64,000 bases of DNA from an uncultured Spirochaetaceae bacterium (GCA_944392965.1 CALXYM010000002.1:186001-250000), one strand, 5' to 3'; numbered from the stretch's first letter, positions 1 to 10,151 are shown. A program made the numbers and translations. The notes: a model not told the origin generated them from the sequence alone.

Positions 1-66
1 ACGGACTATAAATCCGATGCCGATGCCAAGTACACAACATAGGAGGGCTATAAGTACATGTATCAT
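1..66 (-). CDS. rny: 5' end of a membrane-anchored protein, probably ribonuclease Y (partial)
   Basis: This leftward gene runs off the window edge; only its first 22 codons are present. They encode a single hydrophobic segment (MIHVLIALL... to GIGIGFIVR) ending in a basic residue. That matches the N-terminal anchor that ties RNase Y, an endoribonuclease starting mRNA decay, to the inner face of the membrane. The ATG at 64-66 is preceded by a strong Shine-Dalgarno, AGGGAGG at 74-80, with 7 nt spacing, and by a good promoter. The catalytic KH/HD domains lie outside the window, so the identity rests on the anchor alone; another single-pass protein is possible. Confidence 0.45.
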   Translation of the reverse strand, partial: MIHVLIALLCCVLGIGIGFIVR

Positions 67-105
67 CAAATAACCTCCCTGATGTATAACTACATATATC
101 TATTG

Positions 106-134
106 ATAATGGTCTAAAGTCCCTCTGCTGTCAA
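106..134 (-). promoter_or_regulatory. Promoter of the rny-like gene
   Basis: On the minus strand, TTGACA (129-134) and CATTAT (106-111) are separated by 17 bp. The predicted start near position 99 leaves a leader of about 33 nt before the ATG at 66. It lies just downstream of the ATPase gene, so the rny-like gene appears to be transcribed separately. Confidence 0.55.
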
Positions 135-207
135 GAATAAGAGACCAACAAATCAGATATAGAATCCATGATAAATGGTAAATCAACAATAGCAGAGGCT
201 TCTATTG

Positions 208-1437
208 TCACATTTCCTGTGATAACCAATCAATAATATTAATGACCTCTATCCCTTCATAATTTCCTACAGAGAACTTATCCAATGTCAGTATTATTTT
301 CCTATAATTATCCTTTATACTTTTAAGTGGTTTCATCTCTCGGAAAAAGGTTTCTTCTGCCGTCAAGTCCGCACTTACCTGATAATATGTGACTATTCCC
401 TGTTTCATTGCAACAAAATCGACTTCGAGTTCTCTAAATTTTCCGACATATACCTTATAGCCCCGTCTAAGCAGTTCGAAATATACGATGTTCTCTAAAG
501 AAAAACCTAAATCATATTTTTTCCGTGGCAGGATATGATTCCGCAGTGCCAAATCAATAATGTAGAATTTCTGGTTGTTTTTCAGAATCTGTTTGCCTAC
601 AATATCAAACCGTTCTACAGGATAGAATACAAAAGCCTCGACAAGGGAGTAAACATAATCATCTATGGTATTGTATGAAACTTTTCTACCGGATGAAATC
701 AGATAATCGGTTATGCCTTTTATGGATATCGTACTTCCTATGACACTTGCCAGATACCTTGCAATAGTCTTCAACAATACGGTATCCAAAACTCTTCTTC
801 GTCCACCTTCCTGTACCTTTCTATTTTGCCTATCTTCGATATCCTTAATAAGAATCGTGTTATATATACCTTCAATATAGGAATCAACCTTTTCTTCCGT
901 TCTATCATTCATAGCGGATATGTAAGGAAATCCTCCGTTCTTCATGTAATCGGCAAACGCTTCCTCTCTGCTCTTCCCTTCAAGCAGACTTCTATATTCT
1001 CTAAACGAAAGCGGCACTATTGATATTTCGACATATCTACCGGTCAATAAAGTAGCCAAGTCTCCAGAAAGCGTATATGCATTCGATCCTGTAATGTAAA
1101 TATCTATATTCTTATGCACATAAAGACTGTCCACGACCTTTTCAAAGGATTCAACATTCTGAATCTCATCAAGGAATATATAGGTCATTCGCCCTTCAAC
1201 AATCCTTTCTTTTATATACTGATAAAGGGTTCTATAATTCTGCAGGTATTCATACTCCAGTCTTTCAAAATTAAGTGAAATAATCTGTCCTTCCTCAACC
1301 CCGTTCCTTAACAGGTATTTCTGAAACTGCACCAATAAGGTAGATTTTCCAGATCTGCGTATACCTGTGATGACTTTTATTACATCCTCATCTTTCCAAG
1401 AAAGTAGCCGATTTAAATACTCTTTACGCTCTATCAT
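208..1437 (-). CDS. AAA ATPase with DUF4143 C-terminal domain
   Basis: A 409-aa protein of the widespread AAA_14/DUF4143 family, whose cellular role is mostly unknown. Visible motifs are a Walker A, GIRRSGKS at residues 25-32, a Walker B, FLDEIQ at 88-93, and a sensor-like ITGSNA at 115-120. The C-terminal half carries a conserved ELEVDFVA stretch resembling a PD-(D/E)XK-like core. The gene appears intact. A broken relative lies at 18167-19198, so the family has been gained or duplicated here. No Shine-Dalgarno is seen; TAATAT at 1444-1449 ends 6 nt before the ATG, suggesting a leaderless mRNA. It lies downstream of the rplQ terminator and is not part of the ribosomal operon. Confidence 0.85.
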   Translation of the reverse strand: MIERKEYLNRLLSWKDEDVIKVITGIRRSGKSTLLVQFQKYLLRNGVEEGQIISLNFERLEYEYLQNYRTLYQYIKERIVEGRMTYIFLDEIQNVESFEKVVDSLYVHKNIDIYITGSNAYTLSGDLATLLTGRYVEISIVPLSFREYRSLLEGKSREEAFADYMKNGGFPYISAMNDRTEEKVDSYIEGIYNTILIKDIEDRQNRKVQEGGRRRVLDTVLLKTIARYLASVIGSTISIKGITDYLISSGRKVSYNTIDDYVYSLVEAFVFYPVERFDIVGKQILKNNQKFYIIDLALRNHILPRKKYDLGFSLENIVYFELLRRGYKVYVGKFRELEVDFVAMKQGIVTYYQVSADLTAEETFFREMKPLKSIKDNYRKIILTLDKFSVGNYEGIEVINIIDWLSQEM

Positions 1438-1514
1438 ATTTATATATTAGCATAAACTTTTGGTATTTTTTGTAGAAATTTTCCATATTAGGAAAAATAT
1501 TATCTAATATATAC

Positions 1515-1543
1515 AAAAAAAATACCCTCACATTCCGTGAGGG
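1515..1543 (-). terminator. Intrinsic terminator of the S10-spc-alpha cluster
   Basis: On the minus strand a 7-bp stem (CCCTCAC/GTGAGGG, loop GGAAT) is followed by TA and eight T residues. It sits 29 nt past the rplQ stop and ends the long ribosomal-protein transcript. A smaller dyad (AGGTAT/ATACCT) lies between it and rplQ. Confidence 0.9.
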
Positions 1544-1571
1544 CTCAGGTATCAATACCTGTGATAAGGTC

Positions 1572-2012
1572 TTATTTATCTGCCTTATCTGCCTTGGCCT
1601 TTGCCTTGGCTTCTTTCTTGTCAGCCTTGCTATCCTTCTTGCTTTCCTTCTTAGGAGTCTTTTCTACAAGTTCAAGGATAACCATCTCAGCTGCATCCCC
1701 AAGGCGGTAACCTGTCTTTAAGACTCTGGTATAACCACCATTCCTTTCTGCAAAGAGAGGAGCAATCTCCTTGAAGAGCTTATCGAGGACGGCCTCATCC
1801 TTGATGTCGCGTGCGATCATACGGCGGTTATGAACGTTGTCCACCTTAGCACGTGTAATCATCTTCTCGGCCATCTTCCTGACTTCAAGTGCCTTTGCCT
1901 TTGTGGTCTCGATTCTCTCATATCTGAAGAGAGAGGTTACCATGTTTCTCTTGAGGGCTGTGCGCTCGCTTGTTGTGCGGGATAGCGCGTTAAAACCAAT
2001 TCTATGCTTCAT
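1572..2012 (-). CDS. rplQ: 50S ribosomal protein L17
   Basis: L17 of the large subunit, 146 aa, starting [20 protein letters not shown] as is typical. The family core is about 120 aa; here a low-complexity tail rich in Lys, Ala and Asp makes up the last 25-30 residues. The start codon overlaps the end of rpoA by 11 nt, so the two are translationally coupled, with a GGAAG motif in the rpoA end as ribosome-binding site. It is the last gene of the alpha operon, followed by a terminator. Confidence 0.97.
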   Translation of the reverse strand: MKHRIGFNALSRTTSERTALKRNMVTSLFRYERIETTKAKALEVRKMAEKMITRAKVDNVHNRRMIARDIKDEAVLDKLFKEIAPLFAERNGGYTRVLKTGYRLGDAAEMVILELVEKTPKKESKKDSKADKKEAKAKAKADKADK

Positions 2013-3057
2013 TATCCACTTCCTTATTCTCTGGAACTTTGATAGACGTCTTTAATACACTGAAGTCTGTCATACCAAGTGTCAAGCCCCATTCCTTGAG
2101 CTTGTCCTTAATCTCAGAAAGGCTCTTCTTTCCGAAATTCCTTGTTTTACCGATCTCATCTTCAGTTTTCTTTGCTAAATCACCGATTGTCTTGATACCG
2201 GCGTTCTTCAGACAGTTAGAAGACCTAACAGTAAGCTCGAGTTCCTCAACAGGGGTATCGAGAATACTCTTAATTCTCTCCTCTTCCTCATCAACCTCGT
2301 CGTTGGATGCGATTTTTCCCTCATCGAAATTGATGAAGATCGTAAAGTGGTCCTTTATGATCTTAGCTGCTTCACCAAGTGCGTTCTCCGGGCTTATTGT
2401 ACCATCGGTATAGATCTCGAGAATCAACTTATCATAGTCGTTTCTCTGTCCTACACGGGTCGGCTCTATGGAGTACTTAACCCTCTTTACAGGAGAGAAG
2501 AACGCATCGACGGAGATGGTCCCCGGCTCCTCGGAATACTTCTCATTGTACTCAGAAGGAACATAACCACGTCCAAGGTCGATCTGGACCTCCATCTCCA
2601 TGTCGCAGTCATCCATCATAGTGAAAATCTCAAGGTCCTTGTTCGTGATAGTCACCTGATTCTTCTCGAAATCAGCACCGGTTATGACACCAGGGCCTTT
2701 GCAGGCGATTGTTATAACAGTTCCCTCGGAATCCTCTGGCATACTGATCTGAAGCTTCTTAATGGCAGCAATGATATCGTTGATATCCTCCCTGACACCT
2801 GTAAGTGATTCATACTCGCTTGTAACAAGATGAGCTGTGTGATCCTCTCCATTAAAGGTAGTGAAACGTATAGCCGTAACAGCATATCCCTGAATAGAGG
2901 AGAGAAGAACACGGCGAAGCGTATTTCCAACTGTCGTCCCAAATCCTCTTTCAAACGGATAGGCGATGAATTTTCCATACTCTGCGGTGCTTACTGTGTG
3001 CTCGGAAGTGATTCCCGTAGGCTTCTTAAAACCCTTGAGAAGTGATTTTCTAGCCAT
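2002..3057 (-). CDS. rpoA: DNA-directed RNA polymerase subunit alpha
   Basis: The alpha subunit (351 aa) dimerises to seed assembly of beta and beta-prime. The N-terminal assembly domain (about residues 1-240) contains the family stretch [20 protein letters not shown]. An acidic linker ([11 protein letters not shown]) leads to the C-terminal DNA-binding domain (about 265-325), with the helix-hairpin-helix pattern [13 protein letters not shown]. It is encoded 44 nt downstream of rpsK. rpsD, which sits between these two genes in many bacteria, is absent here. Confidence 0.98.
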   Translation of the reverse strand: MARKSLLKGFKKPTGITSEHTVSTAEYGKFIAYPFERGFGTTVGNTLRRVLLSSIQGYAVTAIRFTTFNGEDHTAHLVTSEYESLTGVREDINDIIAAIKKLQISMPEDSEGTVITIACKGPGVITGADFEKNQVTITNKDLEIFTMMDDCDMEMEVQIDLGRGYVPSEYNEKYSEEPGTISVDAFFSPVKRVKYSIEPTRVGQRNDYDKLILEIYTDGTISPENALGEAAKIIKDHFTIFINFDEGKIASNDEVDEEEERIKSILDTPVEELELTVRSSNCLKNAGIKTIGDLAKKTEDEIGKTRNFGKKSLSEIKDKLKEWGLTLGMTDFSVLKTSIKVPENKEVDNEA

Positions 3058-3101
3058 TTATTACTCCTTAACTAGGTACTGCGGGTTATCCCCGCAGTAA
3101 A

Positions 3102-3479
3102 TCAGACACGTCTTGTCTTGCGTGGGCGGCAACCATTATGAGGAATAGGAGTTACGTCCCTGATGGAACGAACCTTGAGGCCGAGGACACCAATAGTCCT
3201 GATTGCGCTCTCTCTTCCAACTCCAGGTCCCTTGACGAAGACATTAACTTCCCTCAGACCGTAGTCCATAGCTTTCTTAACTGCCGCTTCACAGATTGTC
3301 TGAGCAGCATAAGGAGTAGATTTCTTTGCTCCGCGGAAGCCAAGGCCTCCAGCCGATGCCCAGCTGATGGCATTTCCGGCAAGATCAGTAACGGTAATAA
3401 TCGTGTTGTTGAAGCTAGTCTGGATATATACGTTTCCTTCCAGAACGGTCTTCTTTACTTTCTTTTTTACGTTTGCCAT
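3102..3479 (-). CDS. rpsK: 30S ribosomal protein S11
   Basis: S11 (125 aa) forms part of the 30S platform near the mRNA exit channel. The conserved core ([32 protein letters not shown]) and the C-terminal [10 protein letters not shown] are intact. It lies 13 nt downstream of rpsM in the same transcript. Confidence 0.97.
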   Translation of the reverse strand: MANVKKKVKKTVLEGNVYIQTSFNNTIITVTDLAGNAISWASAGGLGFRGAKKSTPYAAQTICEAAVKKAMDYGLREVNVFVKGPGVGRESAIRTIGVLGLKVRSIRDVTPIPHNGCRPRKTRRV

Positions 3480-3492
3480 ATCTCACCTACCC

Positions 3493-3858
3493 TTACTTCT
3501 TCTTTCCAGCAACGGTCTTCTTCTTACCCTTTCTGGTTCTTGCATTTGTCTTTGTTCTCTGACCGTGAACAGGAAGTCCCTTTCTATGGCGGAGTCCCCT
3601 ATAGCATCCGATATCCATCAATCTCTTGATGTTGAGAGCAACCTCTGTGCGGAGGTGACCTTCGATGTTGTACTCCTCTTCAATGACCTTTCTTAAAAGA
3701 GCGATCTGATCCTGGTCGAGAGTGTTGATCCTAACTTCTGGATCGATATTTGTTTTATTACAGATATCCATGGCTGACTTATTGCCGATACCATAGATAT
3801 AAGTCAAAGCAATCTTGACCGCCTTATTTGGCAGGTCAACACCTGCTATACGTGCCAT
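3493..3858 (-). CDS. rpsM: 30S ribosomal protein S13
   Basis: S13 (121 aa) sits at the top of the 30S head and contacts the P-site tRNA and intersubunit bridges. It starts [20 protein letters not shown] and ends in the basic tail that reaches the decoding site. The helix-two-turns-helix region ([14 protein letters not shown]) is present. It follows rpmJ by 12 nt. Confidence 0.97.
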   Translation of the reverse strand: MARIAGVDLPNKAVKIALTYIYGIGNKSAMDICNKTNIDPEVRINTLDQDQIALLRKVIEEEYNIEGHLRTEVALNIKRLMDIGCYRGLRHRKGLPVHGQRTKTNARTRKGKKKTVAGKKK

Positions 3859-3870
3859 CCTGGCCTCCTA

Positions 3871-3984
3871 TTATTTCTGTCTCTGCTTGTGCTTCGGGTT
3901 CTCACAGATAATACGTACAACCCCTGCACGTCTGATTACTTTACACTTGTCACAAATTGGTTTGACACTTGCTCTAACTTTCAT
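3871..3984 (-). CDS. rpmJ: 50S ribosomal protein L36, zinc-binding form
   Basis: A 37-aa protein, [19 protein letters not shown] onward. It keeps the zinc ligands C11, C14, C27 and H32, so this is the C+ form. It sits in its usual place between secY and rpsM, with 14 nt to secY and 12 nt to rpsM. Confidence 0.96.
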   Translation of the reverse strand: MKVRASVKPICDKCKVIRRAGVVRIICENPKHKQRQK

Positions 3985-3998
3985 TTCGTGAGCTCCTA

Positions 3999-5324
3999 TT
4001 ACATTTTCTTAGCTTTGCGCTTCTTTACATCAACAAAGCCATCATGATGGTGCATCTTCATAAGTCCGTCGAGCTGGCGCATAGTGTCGAGGTCAACACC
4101 GACCAAGATGATCAATGACGTACCACCGAACAACATCGCAACATCACTTGGGAAGTTGAAGAACATCTGAATCAGAGTCGGAATCAAAGCGATGAAAGCC
4201 AAGAAGATCGCACCTGGGAGAACGATTCTGTTGAGAACCTTCGTAAGGTACTCTTCCATTTTCTCGTTTCTTACTCCAGGAATCGAACCACCGTTATCAC
4301 GGATGTTCTTAGCCATCTCAATCGGATTGAGACTGATCTGCGTATAGAAGAATGCAAAACCGATAATCAACAAGGTGTAGATAATCATATAGGGGGCACC
4401 CTGAGGATTAAGGAAGTTTGCAACTGCTCGCAACCATCCTATGTTTGAATTATATCCAAGTTGAAGGGGAAAGGAAAGAAGTGCGGATGCAAAAATTACA
4501 GGGATAACTCCACTTGGATTGATCTTGAACGGGATGAATGATGACTGAGAGCCATACATTTTCCGTCCTACAACCCTCTTTGCATAATGCACAGGAATCT
4601 TCCTCTGTCCCTGCTCTTCATAAACGACAAGGATGACAACGAAGATGAACATTACGACAACAAGAAGCAACGCGAAAGGATTCATTCCGACTCTTGCTCC
4701 CGCCTCTGAAGCGAACCAGAGGTTGACGGACTGAATAAGGGTGTAGAATGCAGACGGGATACGAGCTACGATACCTGCGAAAATAAGCAGGGAGACACCG
4801 TTTCCAACACCGAACTGCGTGATCTTCTCACCGATCCAGAGCAAAAGCATGGAACCCGCGGTAACGGATACGATCGCGATAAGCGTGAATGGAACCGTTC
4901 CAATCGTAAGCGCACCAGGAATACCTCTAGCATATACTGTAGTCGCAAGGGACTGGAGTATACACACTACGATCGTACCATAGCGTGTATACTGCTGAAT
5001 CTTCTTTGCACCCTGAGGATCCTGAGATAGCTTCTTAAGAGATGGAATGACCAACATCAAAAGCTGCACAATGATCTGTGTGCTGATATATGGCATAACG
5101 CCCAGCATGAATATTGAATAATAGCTGAACGCTCCACCTGAGAAGAAGTTCAAATACTCAGTAAAGCTGTTTGCACTAGCTTCAAAGTAATTAAGAACTG
5201 CGACAGGATTGATACCAGGAACAGGAATTACCGCACCGATTCTCGATACGGCAAGAAGGCCTAATGTGATTAAGACCTTCTTCCTGATATCTTTCATGCG
5301 CATCATATCTACCAGAGTTGACAT
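3999..5324 (-). CDS. secY: Preprotein translocase subunit SecY
   Basis: The 441-aa channel subunit of the SecYEG translocon, with about ten hydrophobic segments. Recognisable stretches are the cytoplasmic loop [20 protein letters not shown] and the plug-region PGINP near residues 36-40. The start at 5324 is preceded by GAGGG. It sits in the spc part of the operon between rplO and rpmJ; secE is encoded in the other cluster at 35581-35760. Confidence 0.98.
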   Translation of the reverse strand: MSTLVDMMRMKDIRKKVLITLGLLAVSRIGAVIPVPGINPVAVLNYFEASANSFTEYLNFFSGGAFSYYSIFMLGVMPYISTQIIVQLLMLVIPSLKKLSQDPQGAKKIQQYTRYGTIVVCILQSLATTVYARGIPGALTIGTVPFTLIAIVSVTAGSMLLLWIGEKITQFGVGNGVSLLIFAGIVARIPSAFYTLIQSVNLWFASEAGARVGMNPFALLLVVVMFIFVVILVVYEEQGQRKIPVHYAKRVVGRKMYGSQSSFIPFKINPSGVIPVIFASALLSFPLQLGYNSNIGWLRAVANFLNPQGAPYMIIYTLLIIGFAFFYTQISLNPIEMAKNIRDNGGSIPGVRNEKMEEYLTKVLNRIVLPGAIFLAFIALIPTLIQMFFNFPSDVAMLFGGTSLIILVGVDLDTMRQLDGLMKMHHHDGFVDVKKRKAKKM

Positions 5325-5341
5325 CAGATACCCTCTATTAT

Positions 5342-5773
5342 TTACTTGACATCTCCGCCGGCTGCCTTGATCTTCTCAGAAGCAGAAGCAGAGCACTTGA
5401 TTCCTGCCACGGTAAGAGCCTTTGTAATCTCTCCGTTTGAAAGAATCTTTGCGATTGCATTATGACCCTTAATAAGTCCCTTCTCCCTAAGGCTCTCATC
5501 GTTTACAGTCTCTCCTGCCTCATATGAGATATCGAGATCGTGCAAACTTACTGCCGTATAGGTGACCTTGAAAGGACAATTAGAGAATCCACGACGAGCA
5601 ACACGCCTGTAAAGAGGCATCTGTCCACCTTCAAATCCTAAGCGGACTCCACCACCACTTCTTGAGTTCTGTCCGTCATGACCTCTGCCGCAAGCCCTGC
5701 CCTTGGAGGATGCACCGCGGCCTACAATTGTCTTTTTCTTCGTTGCGCCAAGTGGCTTTACAATCTGAGCCAT
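5342..5773 (-). CDS. rplO: 50S ribosomal protein L15
   Basis: L15, 143 aa when started at MAQIVKPLGATKKKTIVGRG. A longer in-frame reading begins 39 nt upstream, but GAGGAGG is correctly spaced before the ATG at 5773 and the shorter protein fits the family. The glycine/arginine-rich N-terminal extension (RGASSKGRACGRGHDGQNSR) threads into 23S rRNA. One nt separates its start from the rpmD stop. Confidence 0.96.
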   Translation of the reverse strand: MAQIVKPLGATKKKTIVGRGASSKGRACGRGHDGQNSRSGGGVRLGFEGGQMPLYRRVARRGFSNCPFKVTYTAVSLHDLDISYEAGETVNDESLREKGLIKGHNAIAKILSNGEITKALTVAGIKCSASASEKIKAAGGDVK

Positions 5774-5774
5774 C

Positions 5775-5957
5775 TTATACCTCCTCGACCTTAACAAGGT
5801 GTGATACAACACGGACCATACCCTGATGCACAGGATTATTGTCCTTTATAACAGAGCTGTTAATCTTTCCGAGTCCAAGAGCCTTGACGGTCTTTCTCTG
5901 CTTTGGAAGAGTACCAGCCACGCTCCTAACCAGTGTTATCTTAATCTTGTCTGCCAT
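5775..5957 (-). CDS. rpmD: 50S ribosomal protein L30
   Basis: L30, 60 aa, from [21 protein letters not shown] start it at 5957, two nt after the rpsE stop (TAA at 5960-5962). An alternative start 12 nt upstream would overlap rpsE. It contains the expected (K/R)[14 protein letters not shown] segment. Confidence 0.94.
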   Translation of the reverse strand: MADKIKITLVRSVAGTLPKQRKTVKALGLGKINSSVIKDNNPVHQGMVRVVSHLVKVEEV

Positions 5958-5959
5958 GA

Positions 5960-6469
5960 TTAACCCCACATTTCCTTCAGAGACTTACCTCTGTTCTTTG
6001 CAATCTTAGCAGCATCGAAGAGGTTCTCCAGTCCGTCAAAGGTAGCCTTAACAGTGTTGATACCGTTTCTGGATCCGAGGCTCTTTGAAATGATGTTCTT
6101 AATACCTGCGGCATCACATACGAGGCGGACTGCACCACCTGCGATAACACCTGTACCAGGAACAGCCGGCTTCATGATAACAGAAGCGCTCTTATAATTA
6201 CCGATCACATCGTGAGGAATCGTGCTTCCCTTGAGAGGTACGGTAATCATATTGCTTCTGGCCTTGCCTGTAGCCTTCCTGATGGCATCAGATACATCAT
6301 TAGCCTTTCCAAAGCCGTAACCGACTTTGCCCTGACCATCTCCTACTACAACAAGAGCTGAGAAGGAGAACCTCTTACCACCTTTTACTGTCTTAGATAC
6401 GCGATTAAGCCTTACGAGCTTCTCTACGTATGCGTCTTTCTTTTCCTCAAAATCTTTAGACCTTTCCAT
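5960..6469 (-). CDS. rpsE: 30S ribosomal protein S5
   Basis: S5 (169 aa) helps set decoding accuracy and lines the mRNA entry pore. The double-stranded-RNA-binding-like N-terminal domain contains [20 protein letters not shown]. The C-terminal domain contains the glycine-rich [20 protein letters not shown]. It lies 8 nt downstream of rplR. Confidence 0.97.
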   Translation of the reverse strand: MERSKDFEEKKDAYVEKLVRLNRVSKTVKGGKRFSFSALVVVGDGQGKVGYGFGKANDVSDAIRKATGKARSNMITVPLKGSTIPHDVIGNYKSASVIMKPAVPGTGVIAGGAVRLVCDAAGIKNIISKSLGSRNGINTVKATFDGLENLFDAAKIAKNRGKSLKEMWG

Positions 6470-6477
6470 ATCCGCTC

Positions 6478-6837
6478 CTAGAACTTAACGCCTGCTTTTC
6501 TTGCACCGTCAGCAATTGACTTGACAATACCATGGTAAAGGTAACCATTTCTGTCAAAGACAACTGACTCAATCTTTGCGTCAAGAATCCTCTTTCCTAC
6601 TATCTCGCCGAGCTTTTCTGCATCTGCACAAGTATTTCTGAGGTTCCTGAGATCTGCCTCTACAGTGGATGCGGAAACCAAGGTCCTTCCACATGTGTCA
6701 TCAATAACCTGTACATACATGTGGAGGTTACTTCTGAAAACAGTCATGCGTGGGCGCTCCGGAGTTCCAGAAATTTTCTTTCTGATATGAGCCTTCCTCT
6801 TGAGCTGCCTTCTTGTCTTATCTACCATTCTGTTCAT
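6478..6837 (-). CDS. rplR: 50S ribosomal protein L18
   Basis: L18 (119 aa) binds 5S rRNA in the central protuberance. The basic N-terminus (MVDKTRRQLKRKAHIRKKI) and the motif GTPERPRMTVFRSNLHMYVQ are typical. Translation could begin at the ATG at 6837 (preceded by GGGG) or three codons later. It lies between rplF (12-nt gap) and rpsE. Confidence 0.96.
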   Translation of the reverse strand: MNRMVDKTRRQLKRKAHIRKKISGTPERPRMTVFRSNLHMYVQVIDDTCGRTLVSASTVEADLRNLRNTCADAEKLGEIVGKRILDAKIESVVFDRNGYLYHGIVKSIADGARKAGVKF

Positions 6838-6849
6838 CAGTCAATCCCC

Positions 6850-7392
6850 TTATTTCTTACCACCGGACTTACCGACCTTGCGGCGGATCGTCTCAGTCTC
6901 ATACTTAATACCCTTGCCCTTATATGGCTCAGGTCCCCTGAGGGAACGGATTTCTGCTGCAACCTGTCCTACACGCTCCTTGTTGATACCGGAAACTGTA
7001 AGCTTTGCAGGTCCATCAGCTACGATGCTGATCCCCTCTGGAATCATATACTCAATCGGTGTTGAATAACCAAGGTTTAGAGTAAGAATGCTACCCTTCA
7101 CCTCTGCACGATAACCTACACCATTGATAAGAAGAACCTTTGAATATCCCTCGCTTACACCCTTAATCATGTTAGCGATAAGCTGGCGATAAAGGCCATG
7201 ATAGCTTCTGGAAGTTTTCTCATCATTCTTCCTGGTTACGATTACCTCGTTATCCTTAACTTCTACTACAACCTCATCCCTTACAATCTGAGAGAGAGTT
7301 CCCTTGCTTCCCTTCACAGTCACCAAGTTGTCAGCAACACTGACCGTCACTCCTGCAGGGATTGCCACTGGTAATTTTCCAACTCTTGACAT
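6850..7392 (-). CDS. rplF: 50S ribosomal protein L6
   Basis: L6 (180 aa) has two similar alpha/beta domains and lies near the sarcin-ricin loop, where elongation factors bind. It starts MSRVGKLPVAIPAGVTV and carries the C-terminal signature RGPEPYKGKGIKYETE. It lies 10 nt after rpsH. Confidence 0.97.
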   Translation of the reverse strand: MSRVGKLPVAIPAGVTVSVADNLVTVKGSKGTLSQIVRDEVVVEVKDNEVIVTRKNDEKTSRSYHGLYRQLIANMIKGVSEGYSKVLLINGVGYRAEVKGSILTLNLGYSTPIEYMIPEGISIVADGPAKLTVSGINKERVGQVAAEIRSLRGPEPYKGKGIKYETETIRRKVGKSGGKK

Positions 7393-7402
7393 GTCCTACT
7401 CC

Positions 7403-7801
7403 TTACCAGATCGTGCAAATAAGCTCTCCACCGACTTTGGCATCAACAGCCTTCTTGCCTGTGATGACTCCGGTTGAGGAAGAAACGACTACAACACCAT
7501 TACCGTTGAATACGCTAGGCATATCCTTATATCCGCAATATACACGGCGGCCCGGAGTTGAGATACGATCAAGCCCATGAATTACAGGGTTCTGCTCATC
7601 GTCATATTTAAGGAATACGCGGATATATGGAACATTATCCTTTGTAACCTTCTTGAAATTCTTGATAAAGCCCTCGTTCTTGAGAATCTTCACGATCTGA
7701 AGCTTCATCTTTGAATTGGTAACTTCTACCTTTTCATGCTTAGCCTGACTAGCGTTCCTAATCTTGGTAAGCATATCTGCAATTGGATCACTCTGTGCCA
7801 T
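7403..7801 (-). CDS. rpsH: 30S ribosomal protein S8
   Basis: S8 (132 aa) is a primary binder of the 16S central domain, and in E. coli it is the repressor of the spc operon. It begins with the typical [13 protein letters not shown] and ends with the signature [16 protein letters not shown] ... GGELICTIW. It lies 9 nt downstream of rpsN. Whether S8 autoregulates here cannot be judged from the sequence. Confidence 0.97.
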   Translation of the reverse strand: MAQSDPIADMLTKIRNASQAKHEKVEVTNSKMKLQIVKILKNEGFIKNFKKVTKDNVPYIRVFLKYDDEQNPVIHGLDRISTPGRRVYCGYKDMPSVFNGNGVVVVSSSTGVITGKKAVDAKVGGELICTIW

Positions 7802-7810
7802 AACTATCTC

Positions 7811-7996
7811 CTACCAGCTGGATTTGGTAACGCCAGGAATCTGGCCTTCGCTCGCCAATTTTCTAAAGCATACCCTGCACATATCGAACTGGCGCATATA
7901 ACCACGAGGACGACCGCAAATTCTGCATCTGTTGTAAGAACGGGTGGAGAACTTCGGTGTCTTCTTTGCCTTTACAATCAAAGATTTCTTAGCCAT
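7811..7996 (-). CDS. rpsZ: 30S ribosomal protein S14, zinc-binding type
   Basis: A short 61-aa S14 of the type Z form. Zinc ligands are C24, C27, C40 and C43 (CRIC ... CRVC). The last residues, IPGVTKSSW, are the family hallmark. It sits between rplE and rpsH as usual in the spc operon. Confidence 0.96.
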   Translation of the reverse strand: MAKKSLIVKAKKTPKFSTRSYNRCRICGRPRGYMRQFDMCRVCFRKLASEGQIPGVTKSSW

Positions 7997-8011
7997 ATCT
8001 ACTCCTACTCC

Positions 8012-8569
8012 TTACTTCGCAAAAGGCATGCCGATCTTCTTGAGAAGTGCAAATGCCTCTTCATCAGTCTCTGCTGTCGTAACGATAGCGACGTTAAGGC
8101 CACTTACTCTCTCGATTTTATCATAGTCAATCTCAGGGAAGATGATCTGCTCTGTAATTCCGAGGCTGTAGTTTCCGTGGCCATCGAAAGCATTTGGCTT
8201 GACTCCCCTGAAGTCCTTAACACGAGGAAGAGCAATTGAGATGAGGCGCTCGAGGAAATACCACATATTGTCACCGCGGAGGGTAACCATAGCTCCGATC
8301 TCCTGACCTGCTCTGATCTTGAAGTTTGCAATACTCTTCCTTGCCTTCGTCTTAACGACGTGCTGTCCTGTAATCTGCTCGAGTTCCTTTACAGCTGAGT
8401 CAAGGAGTTTCTTGTTTACAGTAGCCTCTCCTACTCCAACGCTGACAGTGATCTTCTCGATCCTAGGAATCTGCATTACAGTCTTATAGCCGAATTCCTT
8501 ATAAAGCTCAGGTGCTACTACTTCAAGATACTTCTTCTTGAAATTTGGGATAAACTTCTCATCTGCCAT
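8012..8569 (-). CDS. rplE: 50S ribosomal protein L5
   Basis: L5 (185 aa) binds 5S rRNA and contacts the P-site tRNA. I start it at the ATG at 8569 ([20 protein letters not shown]), one nt after the rplX stop. A longer reading from 8635 would overlap rplX by 65 nt and adds an atypical basic extension. The conserved RDFRGV-like segment appears as [20 protein letters not shown]. Confidence 0.96.
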   Translation of the reverse strand: MADEKFIPNFKKKYLEVVAPELYKEFGYKTVMQIPRIEKITVSVGVGEATVNKKLLDSAVKELEQITGQHVVKTKARKSIANFKIRAGQEIGAMVTLRGDNMWYFLERLISIALPRVKDFRGVKPNAFDGHGNYSLGITEQIIFPEIDYDKIERVSGLNVAIVTTAETDEEAFALLKKIGMPFAK

Positions 8570-8570
8570 C

Positions 8571-8870
8571 TTAGAGTACCTCACCTGTCTTCTTTGCGTA
8601 ACGGACTTTCTTTCCGTTCTCAATCCTGTATCCAACCTTGCTTACCTTGTCCTTTGAGAGCAAAGCGACATTGGAAACATGGATTGGAGCCTCGACTTCC
8701 ATCATGCCACCCTTATCCTGAGGACTTCTCTTCTTGATAGTCTTCGTAATCATGTTGGCACCCTGGACGTAGACCCTTTCCTTTACGGGGTCAATCTTCA
8801 CGATCTTGCCGGTCTTACCTTTATCCTTGCCGGCAATGATCTTGACTGTGTCATTCTTCTTCAGTCTCAT
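8571..8870 (-). CDS. rplX: 50S ribosomal protein L24
   Basis: L24 (99 aa) initiates 50S assembly. The N-terminal KOW motif reads [20 protein letters not shown] (about residues 9-28). Its last codons supply the ribosome-binding site for rplE, one nt downstream. Confidence 0.96.
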   Translation of the reverse strand: MRLKKNDTVKIIAGKDKGKTGKIVKIDPVKERVYVQGANMITKTIKKRSPQDKGGMMEVEAPIHVSNVALLSKDKVSKVGYRIENGKKVRYAKKTGEVL

Positions 8871-8878
8871 ACTATCTC

Positions 8879-9244
8879 CTACAACACTTCCGGTGCGAGT
8901 GAAACGATCTTCATGTAGCCATCCCTGAGCTCACGAGCAACAGGTCCGAAGATACGCTTTCCGCGTGGGTTATTGTTGGCATCAATGACAACACATGCAT
9001 TGTCATCGAACCTGATATAGGTACCGTCAGGTCTGCGGTATTCCTTCTTTGTCCTTACGATAACAGCCTTCAAAACATCACCCTTCTTGATGGCTCCGTT
9101 TGGAAGAGCGTCCTTAACGGCAACTACGATGATATCACCTACTCCAGCGATATATCTATGGCTTCCGCCGAGAACCTTGATGCACTGCACACGCTTCGCA
9201 CCACTGTTATCCGCTACATTCAAATAAGTCTGCATCTGTACCAT
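8879..9244 (-). CDS. rplN: 50S ribosomal protein L14
   Basis: L14 (121 aa) forms an intersubunit bridge and contacts 16S helix 44. The start [20 protein letters not shown] and the ribosome-facing stretch [20 protein letters not shown] are typical. It lies 11 nt downstream of rpsQ. Confidence 0.97.
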   Translation of the reverse strand: MVQMQTYLNVADNSGAKRVQCIKVLGGSHRYIAGVGDIIVVAVKDALPNGAIKKGDVLKAVIVRTKKEYRRPDGTYIRFDDNACVVIDANNNPRGKRIFGPVARELRDGYMKIVSLAPEVL

Positions 9245-9255
9245 GGTATTACTCC

Positions 9256-9510
9256 TTAGCGTGCTCTCTCAACGATCTCAACGAGCCTCCAGCACTTATC
9301 CTTTGACAGGTGGCGGCATTCCATTATGCGAACAGTGTCCCCATAGTGGGCTTCGTTGCGCTCATCATGAGCCTTGAACTTCTTTGTGGAAACCACGTAC
9401 TTCTTGTAAAGAGGATGGAGTGTCCTGTTAGAAACCTGAACTACGATGGTCTTATCCATCTTATCGCTGACAACAAGACCCTGCATAATTTTTTTTCTTG
9501 CCTGTATCAT
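9256..9510 (-). CDS. rpsQ: 30S ribosomal protein S17
   Basis: S17 (84 aa) is an early-assembling OB-fold protein of the 30S body. It contains [19 protein letters not shown] near the N-terminus and the C-terminal loop [20 protein letters not shown]. It lies 13 nt downstream of rpmC. Confidence 0.96.
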   Translation of the reverse strand: MIQARKKIMQGLVVSDKMDKTIVVQVSNRTLHPLYKKYVVSTKKFKAHDERNEAHYGDTVRIMECRHLSKDKCWRLVEIVERAR

Positions 9511-9523
9511 TTCCTATCCTCTC

Positions 9524-9727
9524 TTACTTTGCCTTTGCAATCCCGATATCCACAGCGTGGATTCTGGTATTCAAGCGAGCAATATCTCTCTTTGTGGTTC
9601 TGATTGCCACAGGATTGTCTAAGTGGCTGAGCACCTTCTGCATCCTGAGGTTCACCAGTTCCTTTCTAAGCTTATCGCGTTCTGCTACTAGCTCTTTGTA
9701 GCTAAGATCCTTATAAGATTTCTTCAT
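9524..9727 (-). CDS. rpmC: 50S ribosomal protein L29
   Basis: L29 (67 aa) is a helical hairpin near the polypeptide exit site. The family pattern is seen in [20 protein letters not shown] and IARLNTRI. Its start is 5 nt from the rplP stop. Confidence 0.95.
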   Translation of the reverse strand: MKKSYKDLSYKELVAERDKLRKELVNLRMQKVLSHLDNPVAIRTTKRDIARLNTRIHAVDIGIAKAK

Positions 9728-9732
9728 TTCTA

Positions 9733-10149
9733 CTACTCCATCTGTGAGCGGACGATGAACTTAGTCTTGATAGGGAGCTTTGAAGCTGCGAGCTCAAGAG
9801 CCTCACGGGCCAGTGTCTCATCAACGCCACCCATCTCGAACATGATTGCACCAGTCTTAACCACTGCAACCCATCCTTCCGGATTTCCCTTACCATTACC
9901 CTGCCTTGTTTCCGCAGGCTTCTTCGTATAAGGCATATCTGGGAAGATACGGATCCAAACCTTACCGCCACGCTTTACGTGTCTTGTCATGGCGACACGG
10001 GCTGCCTCAATCTGGCGGTTGGTAATCCATCTTGGCTCAAGAGCCATAAGTCCATACTCGCCGAATGCAAGGCTGTTACCCTTATGCGCTACTGCATCGC
10101 GTGTACCGCGCTGCTTCTTTCTGAATTTAATTCTCTTTGGACTAAGCAT
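9733..10149 (-). CDS. rplP: 50S ribosomal protein L16
   Basis: L16 (138 aa) helps position the A-site tRNA and organises the peptidyl transferase centre late in assembly. It begins [16 protein letters not shown] and contains [20 protein letters not shown] and the [12 protein letters not shown] signature. It lies 2 nt after rpsC. Confidence 0.97.
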   Translation of the reverse strand: MLSPKRIKFRKKQRGTRDAVAHKGNSLAFGEYGLMALEPRWITNRQIEAARVAMTRHVKRGGKVWIRIFPDMPYTKKPAETRQGNGKGNPEGWVAVVKTGAIMFEMGGVDETLAREALELAASKLPIKTKFIVRSQME

Positions 10150-10151
10150 CG

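Noticed and set aside
1-42. Possible C-terminus of a plus-strand gene (TDYKSDADAKYTT)
   Set aside because: The opposite strand gives a much better explanation: a hydrophobic N-terminus with a strong Shine-Dalgarno and promoter.
5774-5812. Longer L15 start ([13 protein letters not shown]...)
   Set aside because: It would overlap rpmD, and the well-placed GAGGAGG supports the ATG at 5773.
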